Source of the DNA: Stomoxys calcitrans
Lineage: Eukaryota > Arthropoda > Insecta > Diptera > Muscidae
DNA length: 64,000 nucleotides
NCBI RefSeq assembly: GCF_963082655.1
Contig: NC_081554.1
Coordinates: 40,694,354 to 40,758,353, forward strand
Direction of reading: 5' to 3'
How positions within the stretch are numbered: the first letter of the stretch is position 1; each line of letters starts with the position of its first letter. Below, one piece after another: positions 35,283 through 45,907 of this stretch. A model generated the notes under the pieces. That model was given only the letters and a program-made list of their open reading frames with translations, made no database searches and was not told where the DNA came from. Position numbers and translations under genes: made by a program.

Positions 35283-35310
35283 AAGATGAGCAGAGGTATG
35301 CTTCATGGAT

Positions 35311-35478
35311 AGGGCGCCCCGGTAGTCGAGTTGGTAGCATGCTTGGATTATCAGTGCAGGGGTCGTGGGTTCGATTCCCGCCAGAAGCCTTGGTCTGACG
35401 CTACTGCGATATCACAATGGACTTAAATTTGTCTAAGTGAGTCTGTAAAGGACTGCCACTCTTACCGGACCTGACCTG
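35311..35478 (+). mobile_element. tRNA-derived SINE family 2 with LINE-like 3' tail
   Basis: Head GGGCGCCCCGGTAGTCGAG with A box TAGTCGAGTTGG and B box GGGTTCGATTCCC; body ends TATCACAATGGACTTAAAT, GTCTAAGTGAGTCTG, then ACCTGACCTG. The tail resembles the 3' end of the LOA LINE at 40170-40246. Target duplication ATG(C/T)(T/C)TCATGGAT-type: ATGCTTCATGGAT 35298-35310 and ATGCCTCATGGAT 35479-35491. Confidence 0.85.
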
Positions 35479-35491
35479 ATGCCTCATGGAT

Positions 35492-36150
35492 GTGTATTGT
35501 CTCCTCTACTTTGGAATATAGCCATTGTCTCTGGAAGAAAAAGGCGTAAAAGTGGTTGCGTATGCTGATGATGTGGTTAGGCGACAACTTCACAGCACTC
35601 ATAGAGACATACTTCAGGAATCTCTCTACGTGCGAAAACGAAGTGGTCTTCCGAAAATTGTCTAGGCATAAATCCGTGCAAGACAAAAGTAATTCATTTC
35701 AGCAGAAGATACAAGATACCAACAGTGGCACCTGTCTCCTTGGGAGGAGAGAATGTTCCATTTACAGAAAGCGCAAAATACCTCGGTGTTTTGCTGTACA
35801 GGAAATTGAGCTTCAAATCCAGTATTTGAACCTGCAAGCAAGCCATTGCAAAGGGGGGGCTTAGACCGCGCGTCGTACACTGGATTTATACTGTAGTTCT
35901 CAGATTTATAATGCTATATGGTGTTGTGGTCTGTTGGACGGCGCTTCAAAAGTCCATCTATTGTTCAATTCTCAACCGGATGCAAAGGATAGCTTGTTTG
36001 TGCATCACAGCCGCACTGAGAACGACACCATCTGATGCACTGAATTTAATGCTACATCTAATGCCTCTGGACATTGTGGCTGGACAAATTGCTGCGCAAT
36101 ATCTTCTCAGACAGCCAGGCAGTCATTAAATCTTTAAGGAACATATTTCT
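35492..36150 (+). pseudogene. LOA-type LINE copy 1: RT C-terminal part
   Basis: Continues CVLSPLLWNI, VVAYADDVV (35560-35580, in shifted frames), GGENVPFTESAKYLGV (about 35740-35790), MLYGVVVCWTALQKS and TPSDALNLMLHLMPLDIVAG (36025-36090). It is cut at the RNase H region by the next family A copy. Confidence 0.8.
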
Positions 36151-36440
36151 GAACACAACAAGTAAAAGAGTGATAAGTTCGGCCGGGCCGAACTTCGGAT
36201 GCCCAGCACCTCGGACATATATACAATATGTTAACAACCTTTCGTCATAATACGGTGAAAAAGGCATTATTTATGAATCCATAACAGCTATCTCTTAATA
36301 AAGTCCAATCTCCAGCATATTCATGAAGGCTATGTAAGGATTTAACGTAACTTATTGTACCAAATCTATCGGTAACAAAATGCACCACTTATGGGCCTAA
36401 GAACTTAAATCAGGAGATCGGTATATGTATGTGTCAGCTG
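36151..36440 (+). repeat. Family A fragment, hairpin end
   Basis: AACAAGTAAAAGAGTGATAAG with a perfect TTCGGCCGGGCCGAA, inserted into LOA copy 1 in its RNase H part. Only one or two units follow. Confidence 0.7.
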
Positions 36441-36726
36441 TATCCAAATATAGATCGATCTGAATCATATTGTACGCTAGGGTGTTTTTAAAAAAAAATT
36501 TTTGGTGGCACCTCCCTAAAATGTTTCATTTTGTTAGATTTTAAGATTCCCAGAATTGGAGCACAATTGGCAGATTTTAACACGTGCCGCTGGTTCCTCA
36601 AAGTTTTGAAAATTTCAATTTTTGGTTATTTGGCGACTTTAGCGACCAATATCTCAGAAACTGCTAACTTATGGTTCTAACAATACCATATATGGTATAC
36701 CTATTAGATGACATACGCATTTTGGC

Positions 36727-37612
36727 AAAGTTTTATACCCTCCACCGTAGGATGGGGGTATACTAATTTCTTCATTCCGTTTATTGCACTTCGAAATGTT
36801 GATCTTGATCCTCTTGACATTCCAAGTCGATTTAGCTATGTCCTACCATCTGTCTGTCGATCTGATGATCGTTCGAATGGAGATATCCAATTGATATTTT
36901 GTCCACATATTTTCTTTTTATGTAAGTCATCGGAGATCGCAAATGGGCCATATGGGTTCAGATTTGGATATAGATGCCTTGTAAAACGGTCTCCTTTTCT
37001 GGCATCTTCATTTCCAGGAAGCCGCAGTTTTTTCCGATTTGTGTGAAATTTTGCACGGAGTGTTTTGTTATGACTTCTAAACTACTGTCCTAAATATGGT
37101 CTAAATCGGCACATATCTCGACATAACTCCCATATAAACCAATTGCCCGATTTGACATTTGAGCCCCTGGAAGCGGCGATTTGGCTGAAATTTTGCATAA
37201 AATGTTTTGTTATGACTTTCAATAAGCGTGCCAAGTACGGTCTATAATCTGATATAGCTCCCCTATAAACTGATCTCCCGATTTGACATCTTGAGCGTCT
37301 GGAGCCTCAATTGTTATCCGAGTTGACTAAAATTTTGCACGGAGACTGTTTTGTTATGACTTGCAACTACAGTGCCAAGTGCGGTCTAAATCGGTCTATA
37401 GACCTAGATTAGTTCCCATATAAACCGGTCTCCCGATTAGTCTTTTACGATCCCTATAAGCTTCAATTTATGCCTGAATTGGCACAAATTTGGAACGAAA
37501 AATTCACATATGTCTTAAACTATGTTGGGTTCTTAAAATTTGTCTGCAGAACCCATAGGGGTGGGTTGCCAAGGATCGGGCCGGCCGATTTAGCACATTT
37601 TTGCTTGTTTTT
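36727..37612 (-). repeat. Family A element, reverse orientation
   Basis: From TTTTATACCCTCCACCGTAGG through about five units (CCATATAAACCAATTGCCCG type) to TCGGGCCGGCCGATTTAGCA and TTGCTTGTTTTT. Confidence 0.8.
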
Positions 37613-38385
37613 AACTAAGGCCATTTCAATATTCCTTCATAGATATGCAGTTAGTATTTAAATAATTCAATTAAATTCACTTCGCAAACAACAATTTGAG
37701 GCATGACTGAAAATAAAAACCCCGACAATGATGCACATTCTCAACAGATAGCACAATTCTCTGCGCGATACGGATGTAAGATAACATTTCCGTTTTAACT
37801 GTAACCAAAAATAATTTGGCAAACTGATATAATTACCCGCTTTTGCATTTAAGGAAGTAACATCAGGTGGCAAAATGTATATAACTGCAGCCATATGATA
37901 GACGTCATACTCCAACACACACACACAGAGAAAACCACATAACATTTGCTTTGTTTGGAAATTTTTTAGGAGTACGTGTGATTTTTGTGATAATTTTGGT
38001 CAAGACCAGTGTGGCTTTTGCTACAACTGTCTGACTGAAACACTGAGGAGGAGCAAAGCACAGCAAACAAGTTTATTTATTCTTTTTTGTGATGATCGAT
38101 TAAATGGTCGGGCCATATTAAATTGACTTGTGCACAAACTGTCTCTGAAATGTGAGATGCATACACAACGATTTGGGAAGTTGTCTCTTTAATTGCTGCC
38201 ATTTTGAGCATTACAAACAGAGGGTTTTCCTGAAACAATTTGAAAAAAAATACCAAAATACCACAAAAACCGAATCATTGTGACTAATTGGTCTTTGTTT
38301 AAATTCAGTTTGAAACATTATTTCAAAATTAAATTTAAAGAATTTTCACTTTGCCAGATGTTATGGTGCAGAAAATGTACACTCA
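37613..38385. other. No gene recognised; short CA repeat
   Basis: ACACACACACA at about 37917-37927. No domain-bearing ORF or known repeat. Confidence 0.45.
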
Positions 38386-38533
38386 AGGATATATGTTAGT
38401 ATAAAATATATCGGTTCAGATTTGGATATAGCTCCTATATAAATCGATCTCCTCAATTGATTTCTTGAGCCCCTGGAAGCCGTAATGGTTGTCCGTAGTG
38501 TTCCCAACAAAAGTACCAAATATGGTCTGAATC
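38386..38533 (-). repeat. Family A element, left part of an interrupted copy
   Basis: Unit pieces GATTTGGATATAGCTCCTAT and TTCTTGAGCCCCTGGAAGCC. Continues at 40247-40595 on the other side of the LOA insertion. Confidence 0.75.
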
Positions 38534-40246
38534 TGATGACGTGGCAATTGCGGTTAGGGAAAAGTTTCCCAGCACTCTAAGAGATATACTTCAGGAAGCT
38601 CTACGTGCAACAGCAAAGTGGGCTACCGAAAGTGGTCTGGGTGTAAATCCGTGCAATATAGCAGTAGTTCATTTCAGAAGGAGATAGAAGTTGCCTACAG
38701 TGGTACCTATCTCCTTGGGTGGAGAGAATGTTCCATTTACAGAAAGCGCAAAATACCTGGGTGATTTGTTGGACAGGAAACTGAACTTCAAATCCAACAT
38801 TTTGGAACGAGCAAGAAAGGCCACTCTTCCCCTATACACCTGCAAGAGAGCCATTGGCAAAAGTTGGGGATTTAGATCGTGTGTCATGAATTGGGTATAT
38901 TCAGCAATTGTCAAACCTATTATACTATATGGTGTTGTGGTCTGGTGGACGGCGCTTTAAAAATCCACCTACTGCTCAATACTTAACCGGATCCAAAGCA
39001 TAGCTTATTTGTGCATCACAGCCGCACTGAGGACGACACCATCTGATGCAGTGAATTTAATGCTACATCTCATGCCTCTGGACATTGTGGCTACCCAAAT
39101 TGCAGCGACCACTGCCGTGAGGTTAAGAGAGCTTTCTCATTGGTCATATGACTTCCATGGACACTGTGTTAAACTTGATACAATATCCGATGTTCGAGGC
39201 AGTGTGGATTACACCCTAACTGAGCAGCTTGTTGATAAAAATTACTGTACCACTATTCCTGATAGAACCGATTGGAACTATGATATCCCTGGTAACAGAA
39301 GTTACATAGACTTCTATAGGGATGGTTCCAAACTAAACGACGAGGTGGGCTTTGGGGTGTACTCTTAAAATCTAGAACTGGTCATATCGAAGAGGTTACC
39401 CGACCACTGCAGTGTATATCAAGCAGAGATCCTTGCAATTAAGGAAGTGGTGGAATGGCTAAGATGTAATGTCATTACGACGATTTGCATAAATATCTTC
39501 TCGACAGCCACTAAATCCCTGGCGAACGTATTTCTGAACACAAAAAAACCGTCCTCGACTGTCGCAGATGTCTCAACGAGATGGCTGAACAGTTCAAAAT
39601 TCCCTCTGTTCTGGGTGAAGGGCCACAGAGTTTTCGCTGGGTATTGTAGAGCGGACGAGCTTGCGAGACTAGGAACTACCTTACACACTCCAGGGACACT
39701 AGAATCTGTGGGTATGCCTCTAGCGACATATAAGCTAAGTTTTCAGGACCAGGCCCGAAGGACAACGAATGATAGATGGTGACAAAGAGGAGGCTGTGAT
39801 CATTCCAAAACTATATGGCCTTATCTAGACTTGAAAAGCTCTACCGCTTTGCTGTCATTGGCTAGAACAGACGTCTCGGTAGTTGTGTCCGTCATGACAG
39901 GTTACTGTCTAATCGGAAAACATGCTGACAGACTGAAGGTTGCCAGCAACGAATTTTGCAGAAGCTGTAGGGATATCGAGGAAGAAGAGACTATAGAACA
40001 CTTTCTGTGTGTGTGTCCCGCTCTGAAAGTCAGAAGGAGTTCCACTTTAGGTTCACATTTCTTTGAGAACCGGTCTGATTTAGTGGATGTGAACATTTGC
40101 AAGTTACTGAGCTTTTTAAAACGATCTGAACGTTTCAACGGTAGGAACTAGAAGGCATCTTCCTTCTTCTGTTCCAGTGGTATCACAATGGACGAAAACG
40201 TCTAAGTGAGTCTGATGGCATACTGCCTCTTAAGCCTAACCTAACC
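38534..40246 (+). mobile_element. LOA-type LINE, 5'-truncated 1.7-kb copy with 13-bp target duplication
   Basis: Starts at the DD of the YADD box (TGATGACGTGGCA). Then VPFTESAKYLGDLLDRKLNF, YTCKRAIGKSWGF, PIILYGVVVWWTAL; RNase H with YIDFYRDGSKL (39308-39340), YQAEILAIKE (39417-39446) and GHRVFAGYCRADELAR (39618-39666); knuckle CRSCRDIEEEETIEHF (39958-40005). Five frame blocks separated by stops. Target duplication TATGGTCT(G/A)AATC at 38521-38533 and 40247-40259. The 3' tail is CCTAACCTAACC. Best-preserved LINE copy in the window. Confidence 0.88.
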
Positions 40247-40595
40247 TATGGTCTAAATCGGTCTATAACCCGATATAGCTCCCACATAACCGATTACCCG
40301 ATTTAACTTATTATGCCCATAGAAGCTGCAATATTTGTCCTACGGCTCCCAAAAATCGTGCCAAGTATGGTTCGCATCGGTCTATAACCTGATATAGTAC
40401 CCATATAAACCGATCTCCCGATTTGACTTCTTAATCCCATAGAAGCCGCAATTGTTGTCCGATTGAGCTGAAATTATGCATGAGTGTTTCGTTACGACTT
40501 TCACTGTGATTTAGTAGAAATTTAAGCAGAAACCATGGTGGTGGGTTCCCAAGATTCGGCCCGGCCGAACTTAGCAAGTTTTTAATTGTTTCTTT
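40247..40595 (-). repeat. Family A element, right part of the interrupted copy
   Basis: GGTCTATAACCCGATATAGC units to the hairpin TTCGGCCCGGCCGAA and TTAGCAAGTTTTTAATTG. Confidence 0.8.
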
Positions 40596-40599
40596 TAAC

Positions 40600-41640
40600 A
40601 TGAAACATTTTCTTTGGGCCAAAATATGTTTAGTTTTTCTTATCGCTGGAATTTAAAACAAACTTTATTTGCTAAAAGCTTTTGCAGCCAACAATGTTAA
40701 AAATTTCATTTGACATCGTCGTGTGTCATGCACATGGTAAATATTGGTGTGATCTCAGACCACTCCATATTGTTATGAAGAGTGATAACATCACATGTTT
40801 TCAGACATCAATTTAACATTAACAAATTATATAATATTTAAATAAATTAAAAAAATGCAGTAAATAATGAATCGGAAATTAATAAACAGACATCTGCATG
40901 ATCTTTAAAACTTTGTTGGGTCTTTGACGACTTCAATTTGTAAATTTCGTTTTCTTCTTGGCCCTCCATTTGTGATAAATTTTCCTATTGGAATCACCTT
41001 TGCGTTTCCAGTGTCCAGATCGAGTATTTAGCTCATCCTAATTTAAGGAGTGAAATGTCTTTAGATTGGAGAAATAAGAGCAACTGTCACCATTTGGGAC
41101 ATATTAATAGCGTGAAACAACAAATTCATAAATTGTTTTCTTGTTATTGTTTATTTCGTACCTCTTCAATTCTTGGCTCTGCCATTCGCTAAGGCAGCTC
41201 GAGCTCCCCTTTGTACTGGTCCCGAAAACAGGCGATTTCACCGGTTTTCGGTAACCAGGGACAGGTGCCCCGACTGTCCACAAGACCGGTGATTTTCATA
41301 TGGGTATGTCATGCATAGGGATCAATTATTTGGATTAAGTCATTGCATCGGTTTAAAACTGTAGTCATTTGACTGATTCAAAAAATTTGTCATTTCACCG
41401 GTACAGAAAAATCAGTCCTTTCACCCGTTTAAAAAACCTGGCCATCTCCACTTCTAGATATACCAACTTTCGATTTAGTTGCGAAAACTCTAACAAAATG
41501 ATAATATTTGTGGGCTATCTTTGCTCTTTGCTAACAAACATGACAATAGATCATACACTGAAAAAAAAGAATTTAACCAAAATAAGAAAATTTTTAAACA
41601 TTTCATTAAATAGAAAATTTTTAAAGAATTTATTTCTACT
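40600..41640. other. No gene recognised
   Basis: Includes a GC-richer patch 41180-41300 with repeated TTTCACCGGT. The ORF 41369-41644 is Lys/Asn/Phe-rich with no domain. Confidence 0.45.
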
Positions 41641-41645
41641 GTAGT

Positions 41646-42775
41646 CTCTATACCCTTAACCATTGGATGGGGGTTATACTAATCTAGTCATTCCGTTTGT
41701 AATACCTCGAAATATTGATCTGCGACCATATAAAATATATATAGTATAGAATTTCTTGATATTCTAAGTCCATCACCCATGTCCGTCTCTGCGTTCGTTT
41801 GTCCGTCAATCTGCAGAAATCACCATAGCGGTCCAACACTTAAGGCCAGCCGCTAGAAATTTAGCACAGCTACTTATTATTGGTGACGGTTGTTGGGGAT
41901 AGCAAATGGGCCATATCGATTCAGATTTTGATATAGCTCCCACATAAACCGATCTCGCGATTTGATTTCTGGAGCCCCTACAAACCGCAATTTTGGTTCC
42001 ATTTGACTAAATTCTTGCATGAAGTGTTCCGTCTCGAGTTCCAACAACTGTGCTAAGTACGGTCCACATCAGTTCATAACCTGATCTAGCTTCCCTATAA
42101 TTCGATCTCCCGACTTGACTTCTTCATCCCTCGGAGGACGCAATTATTGTCAGATTTCGCCAAAAATTTTGTACATGGTGTTCTGTTATAGCTTTCAACA
42201 ACTATGTCAAGTACGGTCCAAATCGGTCCATACCCTAATATAACTGCCATATAAACCGATCCCCCGATTTGACATCTTGAACACCTTGAAACCTCAAATT
42301 TTGACCAATTGAGCTGAAATGTTTCTGCAACGACTCCCAACAATTGTTCTGAATATGGTTCAAATCAGTTCGTAACCTGATATAGCTCCCATATAAACCG
42401 ATCTCTCGATTTGACGTCTTGAGACCATGGGAGCAAAAATTGTTGTCCGATTAAGCTGATATATTGCACGTAGTGTTCTGTTAGGACTTCCAATAATTGT
42501 GCCAAATACGGTCCATATCGATATTTAATCTTTTATAGCTCCCATATAAATAGATTTCTGTATTATGATTGTTCAGTTCCTGGAAGCTGTGAGAAGTGTG
42601 GTCTAAATCGGTCCATGACCTGATATAGCTCCCATATAAAGCGATGATTATACTTGTTCGGCTACTAATTTTGCCTGGCTTCGTATCGGTATTCGGTACG
42701 TAGGGCAACATTTTTTTTGTGTACATTTTTAGCAAGATTTGGACCGACCAAACTTAGTCCATTTTTACTTGTTTT
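41646..42775 (-). repeat. Family A element, reverse orientation
   Basis: From ACCCTTAACCATTGGATGGG to a decayed hairpin (TTGGACCGACCAAACTTAG) and TTTTTACTTGTTTTTT. It contains six or seven units around CATATAAACCGATC. Confidence 0.8.
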
Positions 42776-43014
42776 TTCTTCAAAGTGGACTTCTTGGGAT
42801 TGATGATCATGAGATTTCATTATTGAAAAGTTACAGAAAAGAAATTGCGTGATCAACCGATCCTTTTGCTTTAAAAATTGATCGCAACAACAATGGCTTT
42901 GCCATCTTGGCTTCCTATCCACTGATGAGGTCATATACATGATCGGCCTTTAACAGGCTAACAAAAGCAATAGCGAAATTTATTTCTTTAATATGTTTCT
43001 TCTAAATTTTATTT

Positions 43015-44930
43015 TTATAGACAATTAGCTGACCTGGGCCCGCTCCGCTGCGCCTTCTTTAGGGGTGGTCCCCCATCATTAAGCCCTGACAATATATCAG
43101 CAACGTAATCTATTCTCATATATCTATATACAATATCATTTATTTGAACCCCATATTGCCATTGGCCTTAAAAATGGATATCAAACTCGTTTTCTAATCT
43201 CATTTGAACTCCTTATTTCAAAAATCAGCAAATATGTGCGGTTTGAGGTATTGGCCCTAAAAACTAAAAATATTTAGTACCACTTTCTTAAAGACCCAAA
43301 TTGTATTGGCGAGGACATGCGTCCTATTTGGGGGATGTTATGGTGGTGGGACGCCCTCTAGACAGTTGGTCCTTAATGTTGATATCAGATACGAGGTCTA
43401 CTCCCAAATACCTTCAATTTGAGCCCCATATTTCCATAGTCAGCAAACATGACCGGTTTGGGGGATGTTTTGAGGGATGGGCGGCTACTCAGTGAGTTGG
43501 CCTTGAAGATATATATCGGATTCTTGTTCTTCTCTAAAAACCTCTTATTTGTGTTGTTGTGGTGGGGGGGTGGCCCCATAGACACTTTTCCCCAATATTG
43601 ATACCAGATTCGTGCTTTACTCCCAACGACCTTTCATTTGCGCTCCATATAGCTATGGTGGTAAATTTGTCCCCTTTGGGTGATGTTTTTGGGGAGAGGC
43701 GGCCCTAAACTCTTGGTCCAATATTTGGATATCAGATTCAAATTCTACACTCAAATACCTTTTATTTAAGCCCCATATTCCCATGGTCAGTAAATAAGTC
43801 CTGTTTGGGAGGTGTTTTGGGAAAGGGGTGAACCCCCAGAAACGTGGTCCCACATTTGGATATCAGATTCGTATTTTACTCGCAAATACTTTTCATTTGA
43901 GTCCTGTATTGCCATGGTCGGTAAATATGTCCGATTTAGGGGTGTTTTGGGGGTGGGGTGGTGTTGTGGGCGTGGGGTGGTGTTGTGGGCGTGGGGTGGT
44001 GTTGTGGGCGTGGGGTGGTGTTGTGGGCGTGGGGTGGTGTTGTGGGCGTGGGGTGGTGTTGTGGGGGTGGGTTGGTGTTGTGTGGTTGGGGTAGCCCCAT
44101 AGACACTTTTCCAGAATATTGATATCAGATTCGTGCTTTACTCCCAAAGACCTTTCATTTGAGCCCCATATGACTATGGTCGTAAATTTGTCCCCTTTGG
44201 GGGATGTTTTTGGGTTGAGGTGGCCCCAAACACTTGGTCCCTTATTTGGATATCAGATTCTAATTCTACACTCAAATACCTTTTATTTAAGCCCCGTATT
44301 CTCATGGTCAGTAAATAAGTCCTGTTTGGGGGGTATTTTGGGAAAGGGGTGGACCCCCAAAACTTTGTCCCACATATGGATATCAAATTCGTATTCTACT
44401 CACAAATACCTTTCCTTTGGAGTCCCATATTGTCATGGTCGGTAAATATGTCCGATTTAAGGGTGTTTTGGGGCTTGGGGTGGTCCCCCAAAAACTTGGT
44501 TCGACAATTGGATATCAGATACGTTTTCTTATCCTAAATACCTTTCATTTAAGTCCCATATTGTCATGATTGGTGTGTATATATATTTTGTAGGTTTTGG
44601 GGGTGGGCGGCCCCCTAAGTACCCCATCCGAAATTTGGATACCAAATTTTTGTTTTTAGGTTACAAAAAAAAGCACACAAAATGTCGCTTAAATCGCACC
44701 ACCCATCTCCGAGATCTGGCGTTTCTGAAAATTATGGTAAGGGGGAGGGTCCACTTCCCCTTCAGATATCAAAAAAAGTAAAACTATATTTTCTCCACGG
44801 GATCATTTTGCACCATCTGTGAAAATTTCAAGAAAATCGGTTCAGCCGTTTTTGAGTCTATAGGGTACACACAAACAAACAAACTGACAAACAAACACAA
44901 GTTGATTTTTATATCTAAGATTTCCCCATG
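43015..44930 (-). repeat. ~125-bp array (family D), reverse orientation, with both ends
   Basis: Units show GATATCAGATTCG, ACTCNCAAATACCTTTCATT-type and CCATATTGCCATGGTC, the reverse of the arrays at 17.6 and 20.5 kb. Left edge GACCTGGGCCCGCTCCGCTG; right edge AATCGGTTCAGCCGTTTTTG with ACAAACAAACAAACTGACAA. These edges look like true element termini. Confidence 0.75.
43948..44093. repeat. G-rich 19-bp minisatellite
   Basis: About seven near-perfect copies of GGGGTGGTGTTGTGGGCGT inside the family D array. Strong G/C strand asymmetry; long ORFs on both strands are artefacts of it. Confidence 0.9.
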
Positions 44931-45085
44931 AACATTCCATGAAGGGACCTGGGGCCAACTTCTCACATATCAATCGGTGGTGTCTGATTCAATGAACATC
45001 CATTAAGGAACCTGTAAGCCAACTTCTCATATATCAATGAGTGGTGTCCGATTCAATTTTAAGCTCAATGATTCGGTCATTACTG
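44925..45085 (-). mobile_element. SINE family 1 tail fragments, two in tandem
   Basis: CCCATGAACATTCCATGAAGG and then GAACATCCATTAAGGAACC, each followed by AACTTCTCATATATCAAT-type sequence. Only the 3' part of the SINE, duplicated. Confidence 0.65.
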
Positions 45086-45119
45086 TAGATAAAATTTTAT
45101 AAGAATATTTATGTTATCA

Positions 45120-45425
45120 TAAAGTTTTTTGTAATGTGTCAAAATATGGACCTATATGACCCATATGCAATCCCAACACTACACTACACTACACTAATGG
45201 GAAGCATTTGCGCAAAATTTCAAGGGCCTATCTTAACTCTTTCGAAAGTTTGCGCGCCTTCCACCGACAGGCATAGGGACGGACAGATAGACGGACATGG
45301 TTAGATCGACTTGGATAGATCGACTTAAAATGATATGGCGAATACTCTTTATGGGGTCTTGGATCAATATTTCGATTGGGAATAAGAATAATTGTATAAC
45401 CCCATCCTATGAGGGTTGGTATGAA
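45120..45425 (+). repeat. Family A element, non-hairpin end
   Basis: CCCATATGCAATCCCAACAC, then CACTACACTACACTACACTA, a GACGGACATGGTTAGATCGA block and CCCCATCCTATGAGGGTTGG. Confidence 0.65.
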
Positions 45426-45429
45426 AAAA

Positions 45430-45905
45430 ATCGGGAATAATTTTTGATTATTGTCGCGAAAAGCTAACATGGCACCAGCTTTCAATAGCTGGGGAAAATC
45501 CAACTTACATGGAAAAGGTACTCATATAATAGCCAACTTCTTCTTAGGGAAAATTTTTTTCGTAACTGTTTCTTCGTGAACGCAATTTACTTCTGATATA
45601 GATTTTTTTCCACCTCAATTATTTTATGTGGTATTGCACTTTAATGCTTTTGGTGGGGCTTTTCTCAATTACTGTTGAACATTTTAATTTACACCATGAT
45701 AAAAATAGACGACCTTAACACTGTTTGAAGGAAAACTTGTAAAAAAAAAACAACAAAAACATAAAAGTAGTTCGATGTGTGTTCACAATCCATTTTAGAT
45801 GGGGAAAACAAGTGAATTAAAAATGTGACCGTACTCGTTTGATATGTTAACATGTGTAAGGAAAATATTTAAGTTTACAAAAATAATTTGAATATCGCAT
45901 TAAAT
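45430..45905. other. No gene or repeat recognised
   Basis: AT-rich sequence with A-runs near 45745. Confidence 0.45.
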
Positions 45906-45907
45906 GT

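Noticed and set aside
43812..44147. Overlapping Gly/Trp-, Pro/His- and Cys-rich ORFs
   Set aside because: Produced by the 19-bp G-rich minisatellite; open on both strands in several frames, with no start context.
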